IMG/VR virus record: IMGVR_UViG_3300028394_000049
Span: 43,345-107,344 of that record
Origin: a virus
Strand: one strand, 5' to 3'
Length of the DNA: 64,000 nt
The position numbers were made by a program, and so were the translations under genes. Shown here in pieces: positions 40,994 to 48,301 of the stretch (the first letter of the stretch is position 1; each line of letters starts with the position of its first letter). Below the pieces are notes generated by a model. The model saw nothing but the letters and a program-made list of their open reading frames with translations, made no database searches and was not told the origin of the DNA.

Positions 40994-41092
40994 ATGTTAA
41001 GTAAATTTGAGAGTATTGTTTTTCCTATAGTGTATGCTATAGCTCTGGTTGTGATTGTTTTGGATATTTTTGTTTTTAGGAGTGTAGTATGA
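40994..41092 (+). CDS. 32-residue membrane peptide
   Basis: Single hydrophobic helix: SIVFPIVYAIALVVIVLDIF. AAAGGATAT before the ATG and an ATGA overlap with the next peptide support translation. No function known. Confidence 0.45.
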   Translation: MLSKFESIVFPIVYAIALVVIVLDIFVFRSVV

Positions 41093-41226
41093 TTCAAACG
41101 TTTGCTACTTTGACGATTATATCAGCTGCAATGGTTGTAGCTACGGTTCTGGTTTCATTGCCGTTAGCTGTCGTAGCTACAGTAGCTACAGGTTTCAGTT
41201 TGTTTGGTTTTATTGTTGCAGGTTAA
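41089..41226 (+). CDS. 45-residue membrane peptide
   Basis: Almost fully hydrophobic: TLTIISAAMVVATVLVSLPL followed by a second Ala/Val/Gly segment. ATGA-coupled to the previous peptide; the pair may form a small membrane complex. Function unknown. Confidence 0.45.
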   Translation: MIQTFATLTIISAAMVVATVLVSLPLAVVATVATGFSLFGFIVAG

Positions 41227-41233
41227 TTAATAT

Positions 41234-41983
41234 ATGAAATTGCTATCTACAGGTAACCCGAAAGTGCTCAAAGGCCTTTCACAAGGTTACAACACTTATA
41301 TTCTACACTTGGCACCTGCTAATATTTCAGGTTACGAGGTTTGCCCAAAACGTACTAAAGGTTGCACCGATGCTTGCTTGAATTTAGCTGGTCGAGGTGG
41401 AATGTTTAAGCGTGGTGAGGTTACCAATGTAATTCAAGAAGCACGTAAGCGTAAAACCAAAATGTTTTTCGAAAATCGTGCCGAATTCATGAGGTTGCTA
41501 GTTGCTGATATTGAATTAGGTATTAAGCAAAGCAAGAGGTTAGGTCTTACGCCAGTTTTTCGCCTGAACGGTACTAGCGATTTGTCATGGGAAAAGTATT
41601 CCGTGATTCGCAACGGTCAGGAATTCTCCAACATTTTCGAAGCTTTCTCTGAGGTACAATTTTATGACTATACTAAAATTCTTGGTCGCCGTGTTGCTAG
41701 TATTGATAATTATTCACTTACTTTTTCCGCTGCTGATGGTAATGAGCTTGACGTTTATCGTGCTATTAGCCAAGGTTATAATGTTGCCGTTGTTTTTGGT
41801 ATAAAGAAAACTGAACCGATGCCAGAATATTATCTCGGTCGTCCTGTGTTTAACGGTGATGAGTCAGATTTGAGATTCTTGGATCCAAAAGGTGTAGTTG
41901 TCGGGTTGTATGCTAAAGGTAAAGCTAAAAAAGATACCACTGGCTTTGTGAAATATCCTAATATTATATTAAAGGTTGCTTAA
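41234..41983 (+). CDS. GP88-like phage protein (mycobacteriophage gp88 family)
   Basis: 249 residues. YILHLAPANISGYEVCPKRT, GCTDACLNLAGRGGMF and VFRLNGTSDLSWEKY match the gp88 family found in mycobacteriophages, plasmids and other phages. Three conserved Cys near residue 37-48 could bind metal. No biochemical role is established to my knowledge. It follows two membrane peptides behind one promoter. Confidence 0.72.
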   Translation: MKLLSTGNPKVLKGLSQGYNTYILHLAPANISGYEVCPKRTKGCTDACLNLAGRGGMFKRGEVTNVIQEARKRKTKMFFENRAEFMRLLVADIELGIKQSKRLGLTPVFRLNGTSDLSWEKYSVIRNGQEFSNIFEAFSEVQFYDYTKILGRRVASIDNYSLTFSAADGNELDVYRAISQGYNVAVVFGIKKTEPMPEYYLGRPVFNGDESDLRFLDPKGVVVGLYAKGKAKKDTTGFVKYPNIILKVA

Positions 41984-41984
41984 G

Positions 41985-42047
41985 ATGGATATACTATCTA
42001 AAATGTTGCTTTGTATTGTTGTGATTGCTTTTTTGATGGTCACATAA
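41985..42047 (+). CDS. 20-residue hydrophobic peptide (tentative)
   Basis: ATG two bases after the gp88-like stop; encodes MDILSKMLLCIVVIAFLMVT. Very short, kept because several neighbours are likewise small membrane peptides. Confidence 0.25.
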   Translation: MDILSKMLLCIVVIAFLMVT

Positions 42048-42055
42048 TATTAAGT

Positions 42056-42121
42056 TGATGTTGCGTAAAAACAACATCATTCTAAAGGTTGCTTGCCATT
42101 TTGTCGAGTCTCCTTTAGAAT
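42056..42121 (+). promoter_or_regulatory. Stem-loop plus TTGCCA-class promoter cassette
   Basis: TGATGTTG and CAACATCA (8 bp, 8-base loop, 42056-42079), then TTGCCA at 42093, a 17-base spacer and TAGAAT at 42116. Same order as the other hairpin/promoter cassettes. 27 bases before the ATG at 42148. Confidence 0.62.
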
Positions 42122-42147
42122 GGTAGTTTAAATTGTGAAAGGTAATT

Positions 42148-42384
42148 ATGACAGAATTTGAAAAACGTTGTTATGGTATGACCGAACAGGAAATACGTGA
42201 AGAATATATGCAAAGTATCACCGCAAAATTCTCAGGTCTCGAAATGGTCGTGATGGGTATTTTGTCTGATTGTCAACACCTGATGGAATTAGGTGATAAT
42301 CGTGAAATGATCCGTAAAAATCTGAATGTCGCCAAGTTTATTCTAGGTGAAATGATGGAAGAAAAACGTGAGGTAGAAATTTGA
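42148..42384 (+). CDS. Small helical conserved protein, unknown function
   Basis: 78 residues with a good ribosome site (GAAAGGTAA). ATG-rich helical sequence: RCYGMTEQEIREEYM, LEMVVMGILSDCQHLMELG. No motif. The next gene starts within its stop codon. Confidence 0.55.
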   Translation: MTEFEKRCYGMTEQEIREEYMQSITAKFSGLEMVVMGILSDCQHLMELGDNREMIRKNLNVAKFILGEMMEEKREVEI

Positions 42385-42623
42385 TAGTATTCAATGATAG
42401 TTTCAGTAAGTATTCTAAGAGAGGTGCAACAGCTATCTTTACTAGAATACCAATAAGCGAGTTAGAATGCTTTAAGAAATGGATAGGAGTGAGAGGTGTC
42501 GTTAAGATAAGGTACAGAGGTCCAAGATTCAATGTGCCGTCCGCTAGAAGTCGCTCAGGTCTCTCAAAGCAATCAACGTGCTTAAAACAGGATGCGACAC
42601 ACTTCTCAGTTTATCGGATATAG
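42381..42623 (+). CDS. Small conserved protein with TTG start
   Basis: 80 residues; the frame has no internal ATG, and TTG overlaps the upstream TGA. The content argues for a real gene: RGATAIFTRIPISELECFKK, VKIRYRGPRFNVPSARS and STCLKQDATHFSVY read as an ordered alpha/beta domain that I associate with small phage proteins. Translation probably depends on coupling. Confidence 0.5.
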   Translation: MIVFNDSFSKYSKRGATAIFTRIPISELECFKKWIGVRGVVKIRYRGPRFNVPSARSRSGLSKQSTCLKQDATHFSVYRI

Positions 42624-42711
42624 CTTTGAGGTTGCTCTGGAATGACTAGGAGAAGGTAGGAAAACGTTTTTGGATCGCATCCACAAACTAAGAGCCGCTA
42701 AGCAGCACCAG

Positions 42712-42765
42712 ATTGCGACAGGTTTGCGACACTTTTTTGCACTTTTTGACACTTTTTGACACTTG
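42712..42765 (+). repeat. Short direct repeats (iteron-like)
   Basis: TTGCGACA, GCGACACTTTT, GCACTTTTT, GACACTTTTT and GACACTTGA follow one another at 9-13 base steps. T-rich spacing on one strand. Upstream of a long stem-loop and a small gene. Confidence 0.6.
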
Positions 42766-42780
42766 ATGAGGTAACTGATT

Positions 42781-42846
42781 ATATACTGAAGCACATTTAA
42801 CTAAATTCGGGTTTCATCCGTGAGATTTAAGTGTGTTTCAGTATAT
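42781..42846 (+). promoter_or_regulatory. Long stem-loop in the leader of the 42865 gene
   Basis: ATATACTGAAGCACATTTAA pairs with a copy at 42827-42846 through 18 of 20 positions; the 26-base loop contains a small inner CGG/CCG hairpin. Stable for an AT-rich genome. It ends 18 bases before the ATG at 42865, so it could control translation, be a small RNA or form part of an origin. Confidence 0.65.
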
Positions 42847-42864
42847 TTGTGGAGGTATTATATT

Positions 42865-43059
42865 ATGACTGTAATTGCTAAGGTTAATAATAGGGTGGTT
42901 GAGATTGTAAAGACTGCTGGTAATGTACCTTTTTCGAATCGTTTTGGTTGGGTTATGATCTGTATGGACTTTCATCAGCCTGAACGGATGAAAAGTCAAT
43001 TCAAGTGGGTACCTGCGGATACTCGGTTTGAATGGGTGAGAGAGTTTTGTTTTGAGTAG
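42865..43059 (+). CDS. Small conserved protein, unknown function
   Basis: 64 residues from the ATG with GGAGG upstream. VIAKVNNRVVEIVKTAGNVPF, GWVMICMDFHQPERM and WVPADTRFEWVRE. Compact beta-rich look. The palindromic repeat at 43060 begins right after its stop codon. Confidence 0.55.
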   Translation: MTVIAKVNNRVVEIVKTAGNVPFSNRFGWVMICMDFHQPERMKSQFKWVPADTRFEWVREFCFE

Positions 43060-43075
43060 TTGACCAATCCGGTCA
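43060..43075 (+). repeat. Palindromic repeat, copy 3
   Basis: Exact TTGACCAATCCGGTCA, directly after a stop codon and 8 bases before the -35 element of the next promoter. Confidence 0.8.
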
Positions 43076-43083
43076 GGTATTGG

Positions 43084-43112
43084 TTGACTATTCCTAGGAT
43101 TTGTTGTATAAT
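43084..43112 (+). promoter_or_regulatory. Sigma70-like promoter
   Basis: TTGACT, 17 bases, TATAAT; 26 bases before the chosen ATG at 43139. The palindromic repeat next to the -35 could be its operator. Confidence 0.68.
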
Positions 43113-43138
43113 TTAGTCTTTATTGTTTGGAGTACATG

Positions 43139-43426
43139 ATGTTTGGTGGTAAAATTCTGGTAAAAACACGTAAAACCGTTGAAGGTTCTTATAGGCAGGA
43201 ATCATATTCTGATTCATGGCAGGATTCTATCGATATTGCCTATGATGGTGAATTGACACATGAAGTTTGTGAGGCAATTAAGAATGCTTTTTTCAAGTCA
43301 AAGGCACGGCAGAAGCCAGAATCTGGTTACGGCCAATTGCGTTGGTCGGCTGGTGATTATGTCTCCCATATCGATGTTGCCAAAAAGCAGTTGATTTTGT
43401 CTTGTTCCGTGAATATTTGTGATTGA
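43139..43426 (+). CDS. Small conserved protein, unknown function
   Basis: 95 residues; ATG 43139 is preferred over 43136 because GGAG lies 6 bases before it. Content: GGKILVKTRKTVEGSYRQES, a Ser/Asp stretch, GYGQLRWSAGDYVSHIDVAK and ILSCSVNIC. No domain assigned. First gene of a small operon behind the promoter at 43084. Confidence 0.5.
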   Translation: MFGGKILVKTRKTVEGSYRQESYSDSWQDSIDIAYDGELTHEVCEAIKNAFFKSKARQKPESGYGQLRWSAGDYVSHIDVAKKQLILSCSVNICD

Positions 43427-43429
43427 TAT

Positions 43430-43657
43430 ATGATGAATGAATTTTTGCAAAAACTATACGATGCGTCTGTGGAATATGTTGCAGACCAAGATGATGGTAC
43501 GATAAGTCAATTGGAATTGAATCATATTTGTGCTGAAACATTTGCCGATTCAATTACCTATATGTGTTTGGATATATGTGAGAAAATTGGTGACCAAGGA
43601 CTCGATGCACATTATGCTGCCGATGAAATTTGCAGAATCTTTGGAATGAGAAAATGA
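43430..43657 (+). CDS. Small acidic protein, unknown function
   Basis: 75 residues with tandem ATGATG. Acidic with many Cys/Met: YDASVEYVADQDDGTI, LNHICAETFADSITYMCLDI, AHYAADEICRIFGM. Could bind metal through the Cys, but the pattern is not a known zinc site. ATGA-coupled to the next gene. Confidence 0.5.
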   Translation: MMNEFLQKLYDASVEYVADQDDGTISQLELNHICAETFADSITYMCLDICEKIGDQGLDAHYAADEICRIFGMRK

Positions 43658-44100
43658 TAGTAAACAATCACAAACCTAATCGCTCTGGCGTTTATCTGGT
43701 CGACCGTACTTCCGAGAAACTAGGCACACCTTTTCGTTTCTATAATGCAGAAACGGACACCTGGGGCCTTTGCTCTTATGATTACGACACGGCACTACAA
43801 AACAAAACCAATACCACGCTCGGTGTGTTGCCTTGGGTCGGTCCTGCAAAACCGTCCAAACCACCGGTTGAACAACCAGAAAGCGTGACAACAAAAACTA
43901 AATTGGCTCGGTTGGCTCGGTCACCAAAAACTGTAGAACCAACCAAAAACCTATTGATTGATGGTTCTGTATTCTTCCGTGAAGATCGTAAAAAATGGGT
44001 TGTAGTCATTGACGGCAAACAACCTTGTGCCCGTGATACCAAAGACGGCGTACTTAAATGGTTATCGAAAAATTTCCCTAGTGTTCGACCTATTCTTTAA
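43654..44100 (+). CDS. Conserved phage protein, unknown function
   Basis: 148 residues from the ATGA-coupled start. NRSGVYLVDRTSEKLGTPFRF and WGLCSYDYDTALQNK, then a Lys/Pro linker and FFREDRKKWVVVIDGKQP followed by AVLKWL-like helix. Two small beta domains around a basic linker. Function unknown. Confidence 0.55.
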   Translation: MIVNNHKPNRSGVYLVDRTSEKLGTPFRFYNAETDTWGLCSYDYDTALQNKTNTTLGVLPWVGPAKPSKPPVEQPESVTTKTKLARLARSPKTVEPTKNLLIDGSVFFREDRKKWVVVIDGKQPCARDTKDGVLKWLSKNFPSVRPIL

Positions 44101-44118
44101 AGAAAGTTTAAATTAAAA

Positions 44119-44304
44119 ATGGATATTAAAAAATCATATATTCTGTCCTGTACTATTGCGTTTTTGTCAGGATTAATCACGGCCTACATTTTTGCAAATT
44201 TGCTCAATGATTGGAAAACAACCAATAACATCAAAACTTGCCTAAAAGTCGAAGGCACGGATTTGGATTATTGCAAAAAGTTAATAGAAAGAATGTACAA
44301 ATGA
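44119..44304 (+). CDS. Single-span membrane protein
   Basis: 61 residues; one helix ILSCTIAFLSGLITAYIFAN, then a soluble tail with two Cys (KTCLKVEG, LDYCKKL). ATGA-coupled to the next gene. Confidence 0.5.
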   Translation: MDIKKSYILSCTIAFLSGLITAYIFANLLNDWKTTNNIKTCLKVEGTDLDYCKKLIERMYK

Positions 44305-44615
44305 ATTTCGAAATCTTAAAAAATACCGAAAAGTTAAATTTTAGTTCCTACCAAGGCTACGTTATTACCAATTATAACGATTTAGTCGAAAAGTTTGGTT
44401 TACCGCTTTACGGCCCCCATGCCGATATCGATGGGAAAGTGACCTGTGAATGGTGTATCGAATTTGAAGACGGTTCCGTAGCGTCCATCTATGACTGGAA
44501 GACTGGAGGAACGCCCCTAGGCGAGTATGACTGGCACATAGGCGGTTTCACGGATGAAGTCGTGGAGCACGTCCAATCTTTGCTTCACAAATCTGTCACA
44601 ATGAAGGAAGTCTAG
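44301..44615 (+). CDS. Conserved small protein, unknown function
   Basis: 104 residues. YVITNYNDLVEKFGLPLYGP, VTCEWCIEFEDGSVASIYDW and GEYDWHIGGFTDE. The pattern of a Trp/Asp-rich beta domain appears in several phage small proteins. Role unknown. Confidence 0.55.
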   Translation: MNFEILKNTEKLNFSSYQGYVITNYNDLVEKFGLPLYGPHADIDGKVTCEWCIEFEDGSVASIYDWKTGGTPLGEYDWHIGGFTDEVVEHVQSLLHKSVTMKEV

Positions 44616-44619
44616 GACT

Positions 44620-44696
44620 GTTGTATAAAAACAACGTTGTTCCTGTACAACAAACCACCATCTTTTGCTTGACGGACCGTCCTGGAAGTGTATAAT
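44620..44696 (+). promoter_or_regulatory. Double stem-loop plus sigma70-like promoter cassette
   Basis: Two back-to-back hairpins, GTTGT/ACAAC at 44620-44635 and again at 44636-44651, could also pair alternately. Then TTGACG at 44669, 16 bases and TATAAT at 44691. The -35 overlaps GACGGACCGTC, a small palindrome reminiscent of the TTGACC elements. Confidence 0.72.
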
Positions 44697-44721
44697 AACC
44701 ATTTTAATCAAGAGAAAATCT

Positions 44722-45615
44722 ATGTCTAATTTGAACCCTAACATTAAACTGGTCAACGGAAAATATACGGCCGTTATCAACGGAAAAGTTGTAAAACGTA
44801 CAAAACTGGAACATATGGAATACGTATTGCGTAAAGCTGGCATGGCACCAGAGTCTAAGTCTGCACCTGTCAAAGAATCCAAATTCACCATCAACCAACG
44901 CTTTGGTTTCCTGTCAGATATGATCACCATGCTTGCCAAAGGCGACCAACCGTCCGTTGTTGTGACTGGTCCAGGCGGTCTTGGCAAGTCCCATACCGTG
45001 ACTGCATCATTGACCAAAGCCGGTTTGCGTGATATGTCCGTGCTCGATGAGTTTGATGTTGGTGCTGGTGTACCAAAAAGTGCGTTTGTTGTAATCAAAG
45101 GCTATTCTACACCTAAAGGTCTGTACCGCACCTTGTATGAGAATCGTAATTCTACCATTGTTTTTGATGATTGTGATTCCGTTTTGCGTGATCCTGTCAG
45201 CTTAAACTTGTTGAAAGGTGCTCTCGATTCTTATTCTAAGCGTGTGATCAGCTGGCGTGCAGATATCAAAGATGAAGATTTGCCTACATCTTTTGAGTTC
45301 AAAGGTCGTGTTGTGTTTATCTCTAACATGAGTTCTTCCAGTTTAGATCAAGCAATCATTACTCGCTCTTTGGCTGTTGACTTGTCAATGACAGCAGAAC
45401 AGAAAATCGAGCGCATGAGTTTCTTGTTGTCTGAAGGTTCATTTATGCCTGAGTATGATATGCAACACAAACGTGATGCTCTTAATTTGATTTCAGAGCT
45501 CAAAGATGATGTAAAAGAATTGTCCTTGCGTACCTTGATTCAAGTTACCAAGATTCGTAAATCCAATCCTAACGGTGCTTGGAAAAACTTGGCAGAATAT
45601 GCCATCTGCGGTTAA
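44722..45615 (+). CDS. AAA+ ATPase
   Basis: 297 residues from ATG 44722. A 60-residue N-terminal region with LVNGKYTAVINGKVVKRTK precedes VTGPGGLGKSHTV (Walker A, 83-90) and STIVFDDCDSV (Walker B, 146-150). RVVFISNMSS fits sensor 1, and IITRSLAVDLSM the arginine finger zone. It is distinct from the MoxR-like ATPase at 50504. Substrate unknown; DNA or protein remodelling are both open. It has its own strong promoter and precedes a short operon. Confidence 0.8.
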   Translation: MSNLNPNIKLVNGKYTAVINGKVVKRTKLEHMEYVLRKAGMAPESKSAPVKESKFTINQRFGFLSDMITMLAKGDQPSVVVTGPGGLGKSHTVTASLTKAGLRDMSVLDEFDVGAGVPKSAFVVIKGYSTPKGLYRTLYENRNSTIVFDDCDSVLRDPVSLNLLKGALDSYSKRVISWRADIKDEDLPTSFEFKGRVVFISNMSSSSLDQAIITRSLAVDLSMTAEQKIERMSFLLSEGSFMPEYDMQHKRDALNLISELKDDVKELSLRTLIQVTKIRKSNPNGAWKNLAEYAICG

Positions 45616-45626
45616 TAGGAGAAATT

Positions 45627-45854
45627 ATGACTAATGCAGAGTTGATTAGTAAATTGGAACAGGCACAACGCCTATTGTCGGACGTATATCATTGGGCGGA
45701 TACACCAATGACCTTGGTACGCACAACAACGTCTAATGGTTTTGAAGGTAAGACAATTAGAACAAATTCCGAAGTTGCCAGCCAAATGAGTATGGCAGAC
45801 TCTTGTATTATTGATGCGCTTGAAGCATTGGATTGGAATAGGGGAATTGATTAA
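45627..45854 (+). CDS. Small conserved protein, unknown function
   Basis: 75 residues after a good ribosome site (AGGAGA). Helical start ELISKLEQAQRLLSDVYHWA then a Thr/Ser stretch and acidic end. Probably co-transcribed with the AAA+ gene. No motif. Confidence 0.5.
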   Translation: MTNAELISKLEQAQRLLSDVYHWADTPMTLVRTTTSNGFEGKTIRTNSEVASQMSMADSCIIDALEALDWNRGID

Positions 45855-45913
45855 TGTCTAGAATGTCTGATTTGGTTGTTGATGTTAATGGTATACACAA
45901 TGAAAGTTATTAA
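45854..45913 (+). CDS. 19-residue ORF (tentative)
   Basis: ATG overlaps the previous stop and encodes MSRMSDLVVDVNGIHNESY. The HNH gene start lies inside it. It may be only a coupling leader. Confidence 0.2.
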   Translation: MSRMSDLVVDVNGIHNESY

Positions 45914-46340
45914 ACATGACTTTGGCGTTCGTCCAATTTGTATCACACCAAGATGCAAAAACGAATGCCAATTTATGGGAACATACCGTGTTGACGGTAG
46001 TCCAATATACCGGAGATTTTGTGGGAGTTGCCATATTGAAAAACAAGCGACTAAAAAAGGACAAACAAAAGCGGAATGGGTAAATGCAATGCACCCATAC
46101 AGAAAATACCGCAAAGATTATTGTGAGAATATAGACGGCAGATTCGGATTCAAGTGCAATTACAAAATAAGATTCTCTGGCCAATTGCAGGTTGACCATA
46201 AAAATGGAAATCCAACCGATGATAGGTCAAAGAACTTGCAAACATTGTGTGCCAATTGTCATATTTTCAAAACCTTCAGTAAAGGTGATAATAAGACACA
46301 TGGCAGGAAGTATTTTACAGAATTGTTAAAGGCGGCTTAA
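45900..46340 (+). CDS. HNH endonuclease
   Basis: 146 residues from ATG 45900. LQVDHKNGNPTDD with LQTLCANCH gives the H-N-H beta-beta-alpha metal site and its zinc-type C-x-x-C. An extra Cys pair (FCGSCHI) and CITPRCKNEC form a second ribbon. Free-standing HNH genes in T4-type phages are usually homing endonucleases; no intron is visible beside it. GGAGA follows for the next gene. Confidence 0.85.
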   Translation: MKVIKHDFGVRPICITPRCKNECQFMGTYRVDGSPIYRRFCGSCHIEKQATKKGQTKAEWVNAMHPYRKYRKDYCENIDGRFGFKCNYKIRFSGQLQVDHKNGNPTDDRSKNLQTLCANCHIFKTFSKGDNKTHGRKYFTELLKAA

Positions 46341-46352
46341 GGAGAAAAAAAT

Positions 46353-46745
46353 ATGGGTTTAGATATGTATGCTTTTTCAGTTGCAAAAGAAAATGCAATT
46401 GATGATTTCAAAATTGCTTTAGGCACAGATGGTTTCATGATTCAAAAAGAAGAATTGTTCTATTGGCGAAAGCACCACGATCTGCACGGTTGGATGGAAC
46501 GTTTGTATCGTTCAAAAGGCGGCAGTAAAGAATCTTTTAATTGTGAGGCACTAAAACTTACCAGTAGAGATTTGGATGCTCTAGAGTTAGATGTGACGAC
46601 CAATTCTTTACCGGAAACAAAAGGTTTCTTTTTTGGTGTTAATGTACCAGATGAAGAATCTATCGAATCAGATTTGGAATTTATTTCAAAAGCAAGAGAA
46701 GCTATTGAAATGGGTGATTGTGTTTATTATTATTCTTGGTGGTAA
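46353..46745 (+). CDS. Conserved phage protein, MGLDMYA family
   Basis: 130 residues. MGLDMYAFSVAKE, FYWRKHHDLHGWMERLYRS, GFFFGVNVPDEES and CVYYYSWW form a signature I know from many phages and some bacteria, always without assigned function. Aromatic-rich, compact. GGAGA before the ATG. Confidence 0.7.
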   Translation: MGLDMYAFSVAKENAIDDFKIALGTDGFMIQKEELFYWRKHHDLHGWMERLYRSKGGSKESFNCEALKLTSRDLDALELDVTTNSLPETKGFFFGVNVPDEESIESDLEFISKAREAIEMGDCVYYYSWW

Positions 46746-46747
46746 TT

Positions 46748-46924
46748 ATGAGTAGAATGTCTGAATTGCATATGGAAATTTGTGAATTGTCTAATCAGGG
46801 ATACAAACCTACCAGTATTGCTACTATGCTGGGTTTGCCATTAGATACCGTTAATAACGTTCTGTTTGATGATGTAGAAGAGCCGTATGAACCGGAAGAT
46901 TACCGATACTATGATGGTGAGTAA
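46748..46924 (+). CDS. Small helix-turn-helix-like protein
   Basis: 58 residues. MEICELSNQGYKPTSIATML followed by GLPLDTVNNVLFDD is a helix-turn-helix pattern like those of small sigma-4 or resolvase C-domains, followed by an acidic tail. Probably binds DNA. Confidence 0.6.
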   Translation: MSRMSELHMEICELSNQGYKPTSIATMLGLPLDTVNNVLFDDVEEPYEPEDYRYYDGE

Positions 46925-46951
46925 ATCAGTCAGTCTTTACATTTTAAGTAA

Positions 46952-47056
46952 ATGATTGTTTTTTGGATAATTGTTGGAATTTTTGTTTTTGAATTTGTTT
47001 TAGGATTCATTGTTACCCTATGTATTAGAAAATGGGGAATTTATGGTCGTCATTAA
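46952..47056 (+). CDS. 34-residue membrane peptide
   Basis: MIVFWIIVGIFVFEFVLGFI and a basic end RKWGIYGRH. No clear ribosome site. Typical of small phage membrane peptides. Confidence 0.4.
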   Translation: MIVFWIIVGIFVFEFVLGFIVTLCIRKWGIYGRH

Positions 47057-47074
47057 TTTGTTAAGGAATTGGAT

Positions 47075-47287
47075 ATGATTACAATAGATGGTTTGACCAA
47101 AGCACAAACTAAATTGCTCGATACAATGTGGAGTATCGATGGTTATGATGATTATTTGAAATGGAAATCGGAACTTTCCGAATCCAAACAATTAGAAGTA
47201 GAATTGTTGGAAGAAATGTTGATGTTGGCCGATATAGATGATATTGAAGATGTTTCTCAAGCTCGAAACATACTTGCAAAGTTTTAA
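47075..47287 (+). CDS. Small acidic protein, unknown function
   Basis: 70 residues from ATG 47075 with AAGGAA upstream. IDGLTKAQTKLLDTMWSIDG and a Glu/Leu helix. Looks like a small all-helical regulator; no family named with confidence. Confidence 0.55.
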   Translation: MITIDGLTKAQTKLLDTMWSIDGYDDYLKWKSELSESKQLEVELLEEMLMLADIDDIEDVSQARNILAKF

Positions 47288-47290
47288 GGA

Positions 47291-47521
47291 ATGAAAATGA
47301 AAGTATCAGAATTAATCGAATATTTGGAAGGTATGAATCAGGACGCTGAGGTCCATTTTTCATACAATTACGGTGATCATTGGCGGACAAAAGTAACATC
47401 TTCAGTTGATGAAGTATTCGATGGTCGTGTTGAATATTCTGATTACCACCGGATGCATAAACTAGTTGATGAATATAGTGATGATGTAGGCGATGCACGT
47501 AAAGTGGTCGTTTTAAGTTAA
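47291..47521 (+). CDS. Small conserved protein, unknown function
   Basis: 76 residues; ATG 47291 or 47297 possible. MKVSELIEYLEGMNQDAEV at the start matches a phage motif I know from other genomes (MKVSELIEYLxxLPQDAEV). No function known to me. Confidence 0.6.
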   Translation: MKMKVSELIEYLEGMNQDAEVHFSYNYGDHWRTKVTSSVDEVFDGRVEYSDYHRMHKLVDEYSDDVGDARKVVVLS

Positions 47522-47522
47522 T

Positions 47523-47750
47523 ATGAACGAACGAATTCGAGAACTTGTTAGACAGGCTGGCTTAGATGATGCTGACTTTCCTATTGAGAATTGGGATAAT
47601 GTTCCCTTGGCAAAGTTCGCCGAGTTGATTGTAGAAGAATGTTTAGAGGCTTGTAGTAGAGCAAATGAGATTAGACATTTTGTACCACCTACACAACAGC
47701 AAGTGGTATTGAGTTGTATAGATGAGATTGAAAGAACATTTAGGAGTTGA
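47523..47750 (+). CDS. MNERI/KFAELIV paralogue 1
   Basis: 75 residues. MNERIRELVRQAGLDDAD, AKFAELIVEECLEACSRANE and a helical end. Helical small protein of unknown function, first of four paralogues (47523, 47754, 47969, 52946). It lacks the EHFGVEE C-terminus of the others, although GAGTTGAAGAATGA, the same DNA block, follows its stop region. Confidence 0.6.
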   Translation: MNERIRELVRQAGLDDADFPIENWDNVPLAKFAELIVEECLEACSRANEIRHFVPPTQQQVVLSCIDEIERTFRS

Positions 47751-47753
47751 AGA

Positions 47754-47972
47754 ATGAACGAACGGATTAAACAACTTGCTGAACAGGCTGGTTTGAATGA
47801 TGCTTATATGAATTTTGACCACAAATACTTCGCCCAGTTGATTGTGAGGGAATGTCTATCTCAAGTTGATAAGATCCGTGATGGTTTAGAAGCAGATGGT
47901 GAAGATCAACAAGCACTTGGGGCCGATTGGGCAGGATTAGCAGTAGCAAGACATTTCGGAGTTGAAGAATGA
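47754..47972 (+). CDS. MNERI/KFAELIV paralogue 2
   Basis: 72 residues: MNERIKQLAEQAGLNDAYMN, FAQLIVRECLSQVDKIRDG, ending ARHFGVEE. Ends with the DNA block ACATTTCGGAGTTGAAGAAT, which also creates the next start. Unknown function. Confidence 0.6.
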   Translation: MNERIKQLAEQAGLNDAYMNFDHKYFAQLIVRECLSQVDKIRDGLEADGEDQQALGADWAGLAVARHFGVEE

Positions 47973-48301
47973 ACGATTATGATGCCACTGGTGGCGAACA
48001 AGGATGGATTATGAAAAGCAAATTGAATGAATTGAGATTGGATGCTGGTATTGCCAGAATTGAGAACCAACAATGGTTATGTGTGCTGGACAAAGAAACT
48101 GGCATGATGGTTGACCCCTTGATTGGTCTAGAAAAGTTCGCCGAGTTGATTGTGCGGGAATGCATGAATCAAGTAAGAGAACAATATCTGCCCGTGCTAG
48201 AAGATGAACTTATGATGAAGGACACGCATTGGAAGGGTTATGTCCAGTGCGGGGTTGATAGTTATGTAGCGATTAAAGAACATTTTGGAGTTGAAGAATG
48301 A
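47969..48301 (+). CDS. MNERI/KFAELIV paralogue 3 (long form)
   Basis: 110 residues. An extra N-terminal 40 residues precede EKFAELIVRECMNQVREQYL and IKEHFGVEE. A 34-base stretch at 48129-48162 is identical to 53022-53055 in paralogue 4, so conversion or recent duplication is likely. Confidence 0.6.
   Translation: MNDYDATGGEQGWIMKSKLNELRLDAGIARIENQQWLCVLDKETGMMVDPLIGLEKFAELIVRECMNQVREQYLPVLEDELMMKDTHWKGYVQCGVDSYVAIKEHFGVEE
48129..48162 (+). repeat. 34-base exact repeat with 53022-53055, copy A
   Basis: Encodes EKFAELIVREC in paralogue 3; identical DNA at 53022. A 21-base part (AAAGTTCGCCGAGTTGATTG plus T) also occurs at 47612. Confidence 0.85.

Noticed and set aside
44517-45098. 193-codon frame on the minus strand across the AAA+ gene
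   Set aside because: Antisense to the Walker A-bearing gene and its promoter; no ribosome site and no conserved motif; all convincing genes are on the + strand.
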